From contig CAVEVQ010000023.1 in the NCBI GenBank assembly GCA_963619325.1, forward strand, positions 1-41,687: a stretch of DNA of 41,687 nt, written 5' to 3'. Position 1 is the first letter of the stretch; each line of letters starts with the position of its first letter. The position numbers and the translations under genes were made by a program. Shown here one piece after another: positions 1 through 7,208 of the stretch. The DNA comes from UBA1181 sp963619325 (GTDB taxonomy: Bacteria; Bacteroidota; Bacteroidia; Bacteroidales; Paludibacteraceae). The notes under the pieces were generated by a model. It did no database searches and was not told the DNA's origin. It worked only from the letters and a program-made list of their open reading frames with translations.

Positions 1-1
1 G

Positions 2-445
2 TGGAGGACGCTGACCACTGAGGAGTGGCGGTATCTGTTCAAGAACAACAAGTGGACGTTGGGATACGTCAAGGACGGGGACGACTCGCACCTGTGCTAC
101 ATGCTGATTCCGGAGGATTTCGCGGCGCCTGAGGGAACGACCGTGACGGTGTTGAGCACAAGCACGACCTCAACTTCAATGGGTGTGACTGTTCCAGAAA
201 CCAACACCTACACCACGGAGCAGTTCGCCGCCCTTGAGGAGCTGGGTGTCGTGGCGCTGCCTTGTGGTGGCGGCCGTAGCGGTGCAGCGATGTACAATGT
301 TGGCTCGGTCGGCTACTATTGGTCGTCTTTCGTGTACGGCTCGAACTACGCCTATGTATTCTACTTCTACGCTACGGGCGTGAATTCGTATGACAGCATC
401 TATCGGCACAACGGTGGTTCGGTCCGGTTGGTCCAGGATCTTTAA
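2..445 (+). CDS. 3' end of a FISUMP-like secreted repeat protein (partial)
   Basis: The open frame enters from the left edge and stops at TAA 443-445, so only the last 147 codons are present. The visible part is the C-terminal half of one unit of the same family as the 1396-residue protein at 15272: it has WRTL-EEW near the start, a KWTLGYV motif, an LPCGG turn, then YYWSS and a closing SVRLV. It matches the fourth unit of that protein best, for example in KWTLGYV, GDDS and VALPCGG. The fold is probably the C-type-lectin/sulfatase-modifying-like fold of Fibrobacter major paralogous (FISUMP, TIGR02145) proteins; this is from memory of the family. Codons are GC-rich and mostly C/G-ending, unlike the neighbouring core genes. 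No T9SS sorting domain follows the last unit. A strong hairpin terminator lies 36 bases downstream. Function unknown, probably an extracytoplasmic binding or structural protein. Confidence 0.8.
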   Translation, partial: WRTLTTEEWRYLFKNNKWTLGYVKDGDDSHLCYMLIPEDFAAPEGTTVTVLSTSTTSTSMGVTVPETNTYTTEQFAALEELGVVALPCGGGRSGAAMYNVGSVGYYWSSFVYGSNYAYVFYFYATGVNSYDSIYRHNGGSVRLVQDL

Positions 446-480
446 CAAGGGGTGAAGGGCCATCCCCAAAAAAACTATAA

Positions 481-521
481 GAGGAAAAGAGTCCTCCCTA
501 CGGAGGACTCTTTTCCTCGTT
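481..521 (+). terminator. Rho-independent terminator of the FISUMP-like gene
   Basis: A 17-bp perfect stem (481-497 with 502-518, 4-base loop) is followed by a short T-rich tail. It ends the gene that stops at 445. Because the stem is perfect it could also act on the opposite strand for the small gene ending at 591, which has an A-rich stretch beyond the hairpin. Confidence 0.8.
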
Positions 522-590
522 TTGTACCCCCACGATAGTTGTTGTTATCGGTGATGGAAAAATAAGGGAAGGAAAATGACGAATTGATAG

Positions 591-776
591 TCACCAAACT
601 TTTTTCAACTTTTCATTATACTCTAATCCTGCTTCTGCTAATTTTTTCTCTATGTCTTCTCTCTTTACTTTAAACGCTTCGCAAATTTGATTTAAGTCTT
701 CGTAAATCTCATCGCGTAGCAAAAAGTTAATCGCACTCATCAACATAGCGGGGTCTGTCATTGGCAAATGTTCCAT
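591..776 (-). CDS. DUF4250-like small protein
   Basis: A 61-residue soluble protein starting at an ATG (774-776). The pattern LP-TDPAMLMSAINFLLRD, then a short helix, then KVKREDIEKKLAEAGLEYNEK resembles the DUF4250 family, whose members are about 55-60 residues with a DP-ML-S-N-LRD N-terminus and a GYEYD-like end. The second half looks like a small helix-turn-helix-type motif, but no function is established. It lies 33 bases after the small gene at 810-1097 on the same strand, so the two are probably cotranscribed. Family assignment is from recognised sequence pattern, not a search. Confidence 0.7.
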   Translation of the reverse strand: MEHLPMTDPAMLMSAINFLLRDEIYEDLNQICEAFKVKREDIEKKLAEAGLEYNEKLKKVW

Positions 777-809
777 AATTTTTGTCTAACTTGTTATTGT
801 ATGAATTTA

Positions 810-1097
810 TTATTTGGACGTTTGTTCATTCAACATTGTTTCCAACTGATCTACAGCAGCTTCCATGTCTTTGGCGAATGTGCTGTGCAGGCTCAAAAAA
901 TCTTTATTGCCATGCGACAGACGCTTAAACAATTCAGGAGCCATCTCGTGTACATAGTTACCTATGATGTACTCAATGTCGTCTTTTTGATTGTCGTTGT
1001 GCGAAAATTTGTATACTCTCCACTTTTGGTGGAGAAAGCAGTAGGCAGTTTCAATACTCTCTTTCGTAATCATTGAGTCTCTAATCGTAGAGTTCAT
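810..1097 (-). CDS. Conserved Bacteroidales hypothetical protein
   Basis: A soluble protein of 95 residues if it starts at the ATG at 1095-1097, or 87 residues from the ATG at 1071-1073; a longer frame from a TTG at 1136 is unlikely because it would run into the divergent promoter region. The sequence reads ITKESIETAYCFLHQKWRVY, then DDIEYIIGNYV, then a C-terminal charged helix. I recall similar AYCFFHQK...DDIEYAI proteins in Bacteroidales annotated as hypothetical. No signal peptide or membrane segment. It sits upstream of the DUF4250-like gene and divergent from the arginase-like gene. An antisense 102-codon frame overlaps it, but its translation is low-complexity and hydrophobic and resembles no family. 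Confidence 0.6.
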   Translation of the reverse strand: MNSTIRDSMITKESIETAYCFLHQKWRVYKFSHNDNQKDDIEYIIGNYVHEMAPELFKRLSHGNKDFLSLHSTFAKDMEAAVDQLETMLNEQTSK

Positions 1098-1155
1098 TAT
1101 CGGCACGAAATTACTGAAATAACAACACTCGGTCAAATTTCTTGCTCCATTTTAG

Positions 1156-1164
1156 TAAATTTGC
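1156..1164 (+). promoter_or_regulatory. -7 box (TAAATTTGC) for the arginase-like gene
   Basis: An exact match to the Bacteroidota -7 consensus TAnnTTTGc, 19 bases before the ATG at 1184. No good -33 TTTG is seen at the usual 19-20-base spacing, so only the -7 half is supported. Confidence 0.4.
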
Positions 1165-1183
1165 AGTCTAATTTGATTAGAGA

Positions 1184-2326
1184 ATGGCAGATTTCAACTT
1201 TGCAGACTATTTGGACGCTCCCTCAAATGCGGAAGTAAATGGTTTTTTTTTACCGGAAGATTTTACTCTATGTAAAAATCTTGTGTCTACGGATTTTAAT
1301 GTCGCTCTCATTGGTGTTCCAACGGATGGCGATCTCAACAATTTAGGTACTGCCGATGCTCCGAATGTTGTTCGTAAGCAACTATATGAATTGGCGACGC
1401 ATTTTCGTAAAGTTAACATTGCCGATTTGGGAAACATTAAGGTAGGAAAGAAATTGAACGATGCTTACTCTGCTCTTACGGAGGTCGTGGCTTTCCTGGC
1501 AAGTAAAAAAATCGTTTCTATTGTAATGGGAGGATCGCAAGATCTAACAGTTCCGATGGTGAATGCTTTGAAGAAAGCGAAACCTGTGGAACCGAACGAA
1601 AAACAATGTTTGCGTCTTGCTGTTATAGATTCAAAAATAGACCTTTCTTCAAAGACTGAAATACTGTCTGCCAATAATTTTTGGAATCAGATTTTAAAGG
1701 ATTGCTCCGTTTCTGAAATGGCTCTTTTGGGTTTGCAAAACTATTATTGTGCAGATTGGCAAATTGAACAGTTGGTAGAAAAGGGGGCTGTTATAAAACG
1801 ATTGCGAGAAATTACACAAAATTCAATAGGTGTGGAGCCTTTTTTGCGTGATGCAGATGTTTTCAGTTTGGACATGGCCTCCGTACGTCATTCTGAAGCT
1901 CCTGGACATGCTTTATCCATTCCTAATGGATTAAATGGCTTTGATGTCTGTCAGCTGGCTCACTATGCGGGGCTGAGCGACACCACGCTTGCATACGGTT
2001 TGTTTGGCTATAATCCATCTTTTGATGATTCTGATCAAACGGCTGCGTTGGTCGCCGAGGTGGCTTGGCATATTTTGGAAGGCATAGATAAAAGGTATGG
2101 CGATTACCCCGTGTGCGACCTTTCAAAATATAAAAAATATGTAGTGCTGCCGAAATTTGACGGGGATAATAAAATCACGTTCTATTCTAACGTCGCAAAT
2201 GGGCGTTGGTGGATCGAAATTCCAACTCTTGAGGGGTTGAAGGTCTATGCTTGTACCGCAAAAGACTATTCGGATTTCTGTAATAATGCAATCCCAGACG
2301 TATGGATGAGGCATTATATGAAATAG
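1184..2326 (+). CDS. Arginase/formimidoylglutamase-fold protein with degenerate metal site
   Basis: A 380-residue ureohydrolase-superfamily protein. The framework is recognisable: NVALIGVPTDGD near residue 40, GTADAPNVVRKQLY, an MGGSQDLT motif at 115-122 (family GGDHS), IDSKID at 148-153 (family DAHxD) and SLDMAS at 228-233 followed by EAPG (family SxDxDxxDPxxAPG). The binuclear manganese ligands are only partly kept: Asp149, Asp153 and Asp230 remain, but the two metal-binding His are Gln119 and Lys151 and the second Asp of SxDxD is Ala232. A normal arginase, agmatinase or formiminoglutamase activity is therefore doubtful, and the protein may be a non-catalytic relative. Soluble, no signal peptide. 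Convergent with the PHP phosphatase gene, with no clear terminator in the 44-base gap. The exact substrate class cannot be told. Confidence 0.75.
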   Translation: MADFNFADYLDAPSNAEVNGFFLPEDFTLCKNLVSTDFNVALIGVPTDGDLNNLGTADAPNVVRKQLYELATHFRKVNIADLGNIKVGKKLNDAYSALTEVVAFLASKKIVSIVMGGSQDLTVPMVNALKKAKPVEPNEKQCLRLAVIDSKIDLSSKTEILSANNFWNQILKDCSVSEMALLGLQNYYCADWQIEQLVEKGAVIKRLREITQNSIGVEPFLRDADVFSLDMASVRHSEAPGHALSIPNGLNGFDVCQLAHYAGLSDTTLAYGLFGYNPSFDDSDQTAALVAEVAWHILEGIDKRYGDYPVCDLSKYKKYVVLPKFDGDNKITFYSNVANGRWWIEIPTLEGLKVYACTAKDYSDFCNNAIPDVWMRHYMK

Positions 2327-2370
2327 AGGAATCTGACAAAAATTAATTCTTCAAATTCTTTTCGTTGAGA

Positions 2371-3084
2371 TTAGTCTCTGTGTAGGTGCTTTAAGAAAAG
2401 GTCAGGTTTATCATTGATAACCAATGACATAGGAAAATTTTCTTCATTGAATAGCTGATAGACATAGTTATAGTTGGCGACGTCGAATGAGATGTGAGCA
2501 TCGCTTCCCATAATCACCATTAATTCGTATTTTTTGCAGAGACGAACAAGTTCTCGGTTGTTGTTCCATGCATGTTCCTTCCCTCTATTAGGGTTGAGAG
2601 AACTATTGTTTATCTCCAAAAGGATGCGATTTTCTTTAGCGGCTTGAACGATAGGTTCGAGTAGAAGTTCTGCGCTGCCGTCGGCGGGGTGGCTGATAAC
2701 GTCTATTCTCGGATTCTTGATGACGTTGATCATGCCCTGCGTGTTCTCTTCAATGGTGCCGGGTGTGAAACAAGAGTGATGAATGCCTGCTATGCGAATA
2801 TCTAATTTGTCTATCGTCTTGTCTGGAAGATCTAAACTGCCATTGGCGTTTAAGATGTTGATTTCGCATCCCATTAAAATCTTCACATTGTCGATGTTGC
2901 GTGGAATGACGTGAAAATTGTTGAAATAGACAGGATTACATGCACCTCGTATAGAAGGGCCATGGTCTGTTATGCCTAAGATTTGCAACCCTTTTTCTTT
3001 CGCACTTCTCACCATTTCTTGCAGGGTGCTGTAGGCGTGTCCGCTTGCCACGGTGTGCGTATGTACATCTAATGCTACGTTCAT
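2371..3084 (-). CDS. PHP-domain phosphatase, YcdX family
   Basis: A 237-residue protein from the ATG at 3082-3084; a TTG at 3102 would give six more residues but overlaps a probable -7 box. It resembles E. coli YcdX along its length (245 residues): the N-terminal H-x-H motif in LDVHTHTVASGHAYSTL, ITDHG, GCEIN, HHS, SHP, LEINNSS and GSDAH are all in order, which are the metal-binding motifs of the trinuclear-zinc PHP fold. Predicted cytoplasmic metal-dependent phosphatase or phosphoesterase; the physiological substrate is unknown. It stands alone between the arginase-like gene (convergent) and amtB (same strand upstream, separated by a terminator). Confidence 0.85.
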   Translation of the reverse strand: MNVALDVHTHTVASGHAYSTLQEMVRSAKEKGLQILGITDHGPSIRGACNPVYFNNFHVIPRNIDNVKILMGCEINILNANGSLDLPDKTIDKLDIRIAGIHHSCFTPGTIEENTQGMINVIKNPRIDVISHPADGSAELLLEPIVQAAKENRILLEINNSSLNPNRGKEHAWNNNRELVRLCKKYELMVIMGSDAHISFDVANYNYVYQLFNEENFPMSLVINDKPDLFLKHLHRD

Positions 3085-3099
3085 GTTTTTCTGTTTTTT

Positions 3100-3107
3100 C
3101 AAAGGTA
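3100..3107 (-). promoter_or_regulatory. -7 box (TACCTTTG) for the PHP phosphatase gene
   Basis: TACCTTTG on the minus strand, 15 bases before the ATG at 3084. It supports the shorter start because a transcript from here could not include the TTG at 3102. The -33 half is not clear. Confidence 0.4.
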
Positions 3108-3175
3108 AGATTAATGATCAAAATATGATGTATAGAATAAGGGAATTTTATGAAAACGGCAACCTCCTATCTATG

Positions 3176-3218
3176 AAAAGAAACAAACCCCGACAAGGAA
3201 CTGGTCCTTGCCGAGGTT
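3176..3218 (-). terminator. Terminator of amtB
   Basis: A 14-bp stem (3186-3199 with 3205-3218, 5-base loop). Two positions that mismatch on the plus strand become G-U pairs on the minus strand, so the hairpin belongs to the minus-strand transcript from amtB. A T-rich stretch follows on that strand. Confidence 0.75.
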
Positions 3219-3281
3219 GAAGAATCGAAGAAAAATATTAATTATGTGGCAAGCATTAAATATTCTTTGCTCGTTCGCGGA

Positions 3282-4673
3282 TTAGTCCTCGTCTGTCTTG
3301 AAAGTACGATCATCGTACTCGGCGATCTCACGAAGTCTTCCGTAGTGTTCGTCATGTTGGCTTCTATCCAGACCAATCTCCTCGTTTTGCTCAGAAACAC
3401 GCATGGTAATCATTTTGTTGGTTACGAAGTAGAGTACCCAAGACATACCTGCAGTGTAAACGACTACGATAGCCAAAGCGATGATGTGGTTCACAAAGAA
3501 TTGCATGTGGCTTACACCCTCTGCGGCCAAGTCTGGTTCGTATTTGTAAACGAAGATACCCGTGAGGAGCGTTCCGACGATACCTCCTAAACCGTGAGTA
3601 GGGAACACGTCAAGCGCATCATCAATAGCGGTTTTCTTGTTTTTGATGTAGCAAGCGAGGTTACAGATAATTGTCGTGATGAATGCGATGATGACACTCT
3701 CGCTTGTGCTGACCCAACCTGCAGATGGAGTGATGGCAACCAAACCAACGACACTACCGATAGCAGCACCCATTGCAGATGGTTTACGACCGCGGATGCA
3801 ATCAAAGAACAACCAAGTAACCATTGCAGTTGCGGCGGCTGTATTCGTGTTCAAGAATGCCTTTACTGCCATTCCGTCTGCGTGAAGACTAGAACCGGCG
3901 TTAAATCCGAACCATCCTAACCAAAGAAGAACTGCACCCAAAACCACGTATGGAATGTTGGCTGGCTCTGCTTGTTTGTGGTGGCGTTTGCCAAGGAACA
4001 ACGCACCTACCAAGGCCGCGATACCTGAAGAAGCGTGTACTACGATACCACCAGCAAAATCCTTTACATGCATTTGGTTGAACAATCCCTCTGGATGCCA
4101 AGTACAATGCGCTAATGGACAGTAGATGAAAATGCAGAAGAGTATCATGAACACCATGTATCCAGAGAAATGCACACGTTCAGCGAACGAACCTGTAATC
4201 AGCGAAGGCGTTACAATCGCAAACTTCATTTGGAAAAGTGCGTAAAGTCCTAACGGAATAGTCAACCCTAAGGCTTGAGAAAGTTGGTCTGTCGCTTGTC
4301 CTCCAACATCTTGCAAGAAGAAATAGGTTGCTGGATTTCCAATTACGCCACCGATGTTATCACCGAAAGCCAAACTAAATCCGAATACTACCCAAATCAA
4401 ACTGATAACACCCATTGCGATGATACTTTGTAAGATAGTGGAAATCACGTTCTTTTTTCGAACCATACCACCATAGAAGAAAGATACACCTGGGGTCATC
4501 ATCAACACAAAAATGGTTGAGGTCAGTAACCACGCTACATCTGCCGGATTGACATTCTCACTCATATCCCACATATAGTCGGGTTGTCCAGGTATTGATT
4601 GTCCTGGAATGAAAAATGCCAAAGCAACGATTGCCAAAAGGCAGCACATAAAAATAATCCAACGTTTTTTCAT
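3282..4673 (-). CDS. amtB: Ammonium transporter (Amt/Rh family)
   Basis: A 463-residue integral membrane protein that conducts ammonium/ammonia across the inner membrane. The N-terminus has a cleavable-looking hydrophobic segment, then a short extracytoplasmic stretch, then about eleven membrane helices. Amt hallmarks are visible: DVAWLLTSTIFVLMMTPG, SFFYGGMVRKKNV, the pore HASSGIAAL and FPTHGLGGIVG histidine motifs, and the C-terminal IGLDRSQHDEHYG tail, a variant of the family EExGLDxxxHGE that couples the cytoplasmic tail to GlnK in studied homologues. No glnK/glnB gene is adjacent. The gene is divergent from metG and has its own bipartite promoter and terminator, so it appears monocistronic. 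Confidence 0.95.
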   Translation of the reverse strand: MKKRWIIFMCCLLAIVALAFFIPGQSIPGQPDYMWDMSENVNPADVAWLLTSTIFVLMMTPGVSFFYGGMVRKKNVISTILQSIIAMGVISLIWVVFGFSLAFGDNIGGVIGNPATYFFLQDVGGQATDQLSQALGLTIPLGLYALFQMKFAIVTPSLITGSFAERVHFSGYMVFMILFCIFIYCPLAHCTWHPEGLFNQMHVKDFAGGIVVHASSGIAALVGALFLGKRHHKQAEPANIPYVVLGAVLLWLGWFGFNAGSSLHADGMAVKAFLNTNTAAATAMVTWLFFDCIRGRKPSAMGAAIGSVVGLVAITPSAGWVSTSESVIIAFITTIICNLACYIKNKKTAIDDALDVFPTHGLGGIVGTLLTGIFVYKYEPDLAAEGVSHMQFFVNHIIALAIVVVYTAGMSWVLYFVTNKMITMRVSEQNEEIGLDRSQHDEHYGRLREIAEYDDRTFKTDED

Positions 4674-4733
4674 GTTCTTTTCGTTTTAGTTGTTTATTAT
4701 TTTGTCTTAATTTCTTTTCGTTATCAATCCTCT

Positions 4734-4764
4734 GCAAAGTTAGACAAAAAGTAAGAAAAACAAA
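4734..4764 (-). promoter_or_regulatory. Promoter of amtB
   Basis: Minus strand TTTG (4761-4764), 18-base spacer, TAACTTTGC (4734-4742): a full Bacteroidota housekeeping promoter about 60 bases upstream of the amtB ATG. Confidence 0.65.
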
Positions 4765-4995
4765 CAAAAAAGCGACAAAATGAGATGCAAAAGTAAATTT
4801 TTTTTAAAAATAGGAGAATTGTTGTATTTAGGTGTATTTGTAATTAATTGATATTCAGTATTTTAATAATAATTGTTAAACAAGTGAAAGTTGTAATGAA
4901 CAGAATATTTTTATTTATGTGTCAATTTGTAAACGTTTTTGTTTGTGGTTGTGTCATTTTGTAAGTTTACATTCACCCCGTTTGCGTATGGGTTT

Positions 4996-5031
4996 TTTGT
5001 GGAAAAATTAGGGTTAAATTGTGTAACTTTG
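4996..5031 (+). promoter_or_regulatory. Promoter of metG
   Basis: TTTG (4996-4999) and TAACTTTG (5024-5031), with a spacer of 24 that is a little long. The -7 box lies 41 bases before the metG ATG. Confidence 0.5.
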
Positions 5032-5072
5032 TAGTTTGGAATATTGGATAATGTAAATTAACAAGATATAAA

Positions 5073-7133
5073 ATGACGGAAAGAAAGTTTAAAAGGACAA
5101 CAGTGACGGCAGCTTTGCCATACGCCAATGGTCCGGTTCATATCGGACATCTTGCTGGTGTCTATGTGCCGGCTGATATCTACGTCCGCTACCTCCGTTT
5201 GAAAGGAGAGGATGTAATCTTCATCGGCGGGTCGGATGAACATGGCGTTCCTGTGACCATTCGTGCTAAAAAAGAGGGTGTTACTCCTCAGGATGTGGTT
5301 GATCGTTACCATAAGATAATAAAGGATTCTTTCAGAGAGTTTGGCATCTCTTTTGATATCTATTCGCGCACAACTTCTAAGATCCATCATAAGCTGGCAT
5401 CTGATTTCTTCCGTACTCTTTATGAAAAGGGTGAGTTTATAGAGAAGACTAGTGAACAGTATTACGACGAGGAGGCAAAAACTTTCTTGGCGGATCGTTA
5501 CATAGTGGGAGAATGTCCGAAATGTCACGCTCAGGGTGCATACGGAGATCAGTGCGAGGCGTGTGGGTCAGCTCTTTCGCCAGAGGAATTGATTAATCCA
5601 GTCAGTAAACTGTCTGGCGCAAAACCGGTGCTTCGAAGTACGAAACATTGGTATCTGCCGTTAGACAAGCATGAAGGATGGCTTCGTAAGTGGATTTTAG
5701 AAGATCACAAAGAGTGGCGCCCGAACGTGTATGGACAATGTAAGAGTTGGTTGGATGGCGGATTGCAGCCTCGTGCGGTGAGTCGTGACTTGGAGTGGGG
5801 TATTCCTGTGCCTGTTGAGGGTGCGGAAGGAAAGGTTTTGTATGTGTGGTTTGACGCTCCTATCGGATATATCAGCAACACAAAAGAATTGTGTGATGCC
5901 AATCCGGAAAAGTTCGGTCCGTGGGAGAAGTGGTGGAAAGACGAAGATGCTCGGTTGATTCATTTCATCGGTAAGGATAATATTGTATTCCACTGCATCG
6001 TGTTCCCTGCTATGTTGAAGGCCGAGGGGTCTTATATATTGCCAGACAATGTGCCAAGCAACGAGTTCCTCAACTTAGAGGGAGATAAAATCTCAACTTC
6101 TCGCAATTGGGCTGTATGGTTGAACGAGTATCTGGTGGATTTCTCAGGAAAGCAGGACACTTTACGTTATGTGTTGACGGCGAATGCTCCTGAGACGAAG
6201 GATAACGACTTTACATGGAAAGATTTCCAAACCCGCAATAATAGTGAGTTGGTGGCTATCTATGGAAACTTTGTTAACCGGGCATTGGTGTTGACTCAGA
6301 AATATTTCGGTGGTAAGGTGCCAGCGTTAGGTGAAGTCAGCGACTACGATAAGTCTACAATCGCGGAATTTGTTGATGTGAAGAAACACTTAGAGGATCT
6401 GTTGGACAATTTCAAATTCCGTGATGCGCAGAGGGAGGCAATGAACTTGGCTCGTATTGGAAACAAATATTTGGCGGAGACGGAACCTTGGAAATTGGCG
6501 AAGACGGATATGGCTCGCACGGCTACTATCTTGCATTTGAGTTTGCAAATCGCGGCCAATCTTGCGATCGCGTTTGAACCATTCTTGCCGTTCTCTTCAG
6601 AAAAATTGCGCAATATGTTGAACATGAAGGCATTCTCATGGAGCGACTTGGGAAGTACGGAGCTTTTGACAGAGGGTCAGGAGTTGGGTAAGGTTGAATT
6701 GCTGTTTGTAAAAATAGAAGATGCCGAAGTGGATGCTCAGGTGAAGAAATTGCATGATAAGAAGAAGGAAAACGAATTGGCAAGTTGGTCGCCGGATGCT
6801 GTTTCTGCAGAGTGTACGATTGACGATTTCGCTAAGTTAGATATTCGTTGCGGAACCGTTTTAGAATGTACTAAGGTGCCTAAGGCAGACAAACTTTTGC
6901 AATTCAAGATTGATGATGGTATCGGGACGAGAACTATCGTCTCAGGTATTGCAAAATACTATAATCCAGAGGATTTGGTAGGAAAGCAGGTTTGTTTTAT
7001 AGCCAATTTCCCTGTTCGTAAGCTGAAGGGAGTGGAGAGTCAAGGAATGATTCTCTCAACTCTGGATAGCGATGGCAGTTTGTCCGTTGTTTCTCCTTCT
7101 AAGAAGGTGGCGAATGGAGCAAAGGTTTGCTAA
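5073..7133 (+). CDS. metG: Methionyl-tRNA synthetase
   Basis: A 686-residue class I aminoacyl-tRNA synthetase charging tRNA-Met with methionine in the cytoplasm. The Rossmann HIGH motif is at 23-26 and the KMSKS loop is KISTS at about 339-343. A four-cysteine zinc knuckle is present at Cys148, Cys151, Cys161 and Cys164. The C-terminus from about residue 583 is an OB-fold tRNA-binding (EMAPII/Trbp111-like) domain with LDIRCGTV and VRKLKGVESQGM. Length and domain order match the E. coli-type enzyme (677 residues). Start chosen at the first ATG, which follows the -7 box by about 40 bases. Convergent with the ABC exporter pair; a bidirectional terminator separates them. Confidence 0.97.
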   Translation: MTERKFKRTTVTAALPYANGPVHIGHLAGVYVPADIYVRYLRLKGEDVIFIGGSDEHGVPVTIRAKKEGVTPQDVVDRYHKIIKDSFREFGISFDIYSRTTSKIHHKLASDFFRTLYEKGEFIEKTSEQYYDEEAKTFLADRYIVGECPKCHAQGAYGDQCEACGSALSPEELINPVSKLSGAKPVLRSTKHWYLPLDKHEGWLRKWILEDHKEWRPNVYGQCKSWLDGGLQPRAVSRDLEWGIPVPVEGAEGKVLYVWFDAPIGYISNTKELCDANPEKFGPWEKWWKDEDARLIHFIGKDNIVFHCIVFPAMLKAEGSYILPDNVPSNEFLNLEGDKISTSRNWAVWLNEYLVDFSGKQDTLRYVLTANAPETKDNDFTWKDFQTRNNSELVAIYGNFVNRALVLTQKYFGGKVPALGEVSDYDKSTIAEFVDVKKHLEDLLDNFKFRDAQREAMNLARIGNKYLAETEPWKLAKTDMARTATILHLSLQIAANLAIAFEPFLPFSSEKLRNMLNMKAFSWSDLGSTELLTEGQELGKVELLFVKIEDAEVDAQVKKLHDKKKENELASWSPDAVSAECTIDDFAKLDIRCGTVLECTKVPKADKLLQFKIDDGIGTRTIVSGIAKYYNPEDLVGKQVCFIANFPVRKLKGVESQGMILSTLDSDGSLSVVSPSKKVANGAKVC

Positions 7134-7151
7134 GTTTTTTTGAGATAATAT

Positions 7152-7193
7152 AAAAAAAGAAAGCGATGAATAAATTTGTCGCTTTCTTTTTTT
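7152..7193. terminator. Bidirectional terminator between metG and the ABC exporter
   Basis: A 15-bp perfect stem (7152-7166 with 7179-7193, 12-base loop), with A-run and T-run making up the lower stem, so it can stop transcription from both sides. Confidence 0.8.
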
Positions 7194-7208
7194 ATGGAAT
7201 ACTATGGT

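Larger units (their letters stand above)
4674..5072. other. Divergent amtB-metG regulatory region with GTGTCA-TTTGTAA repeats
   Basis: About 400 bases of AT-rich DNA with no plausible gene. Besides the two promoters it holds two 14-base direct repeats, GTGTCAATTTGTAA at 4919-4932 and GTGTCATTTTGTAA at 4951-4964, differing at one position and spaced 32 bases (about three helical turns). A shorter relative GTGTATTTGTAA lies at 4832-4843. These could be activator or repressor sites, or chance in AT-rich sequence. Confidence 0.4.

Noticed and set aside
176..469. Minus-strand frame opposite the FISUMP fragment
   Set aside because: Shadow of a GC-rich gene; the plus frame clearly belongs to a known repeat family.
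768..1076. Plus-strand frame of 102 codons opposite the small hypothetical gene
   Set aside because: Its translation is hydrophobic and low-complexity and resembles nothing, while the minus-strand frame has a conserved soluble-protein pattern and a plausible operon partner.
2327..2370. Terminator between the convergent arginase-like and PHP genes
   Set aside because: No stable hairpin with a T-run could be found in the 44-base gap.
5058..5528. 156-codon minus-strand frame opposite metG
   Set aside because: Lies opposite the HIGH-motif region of metG; a chance frame.
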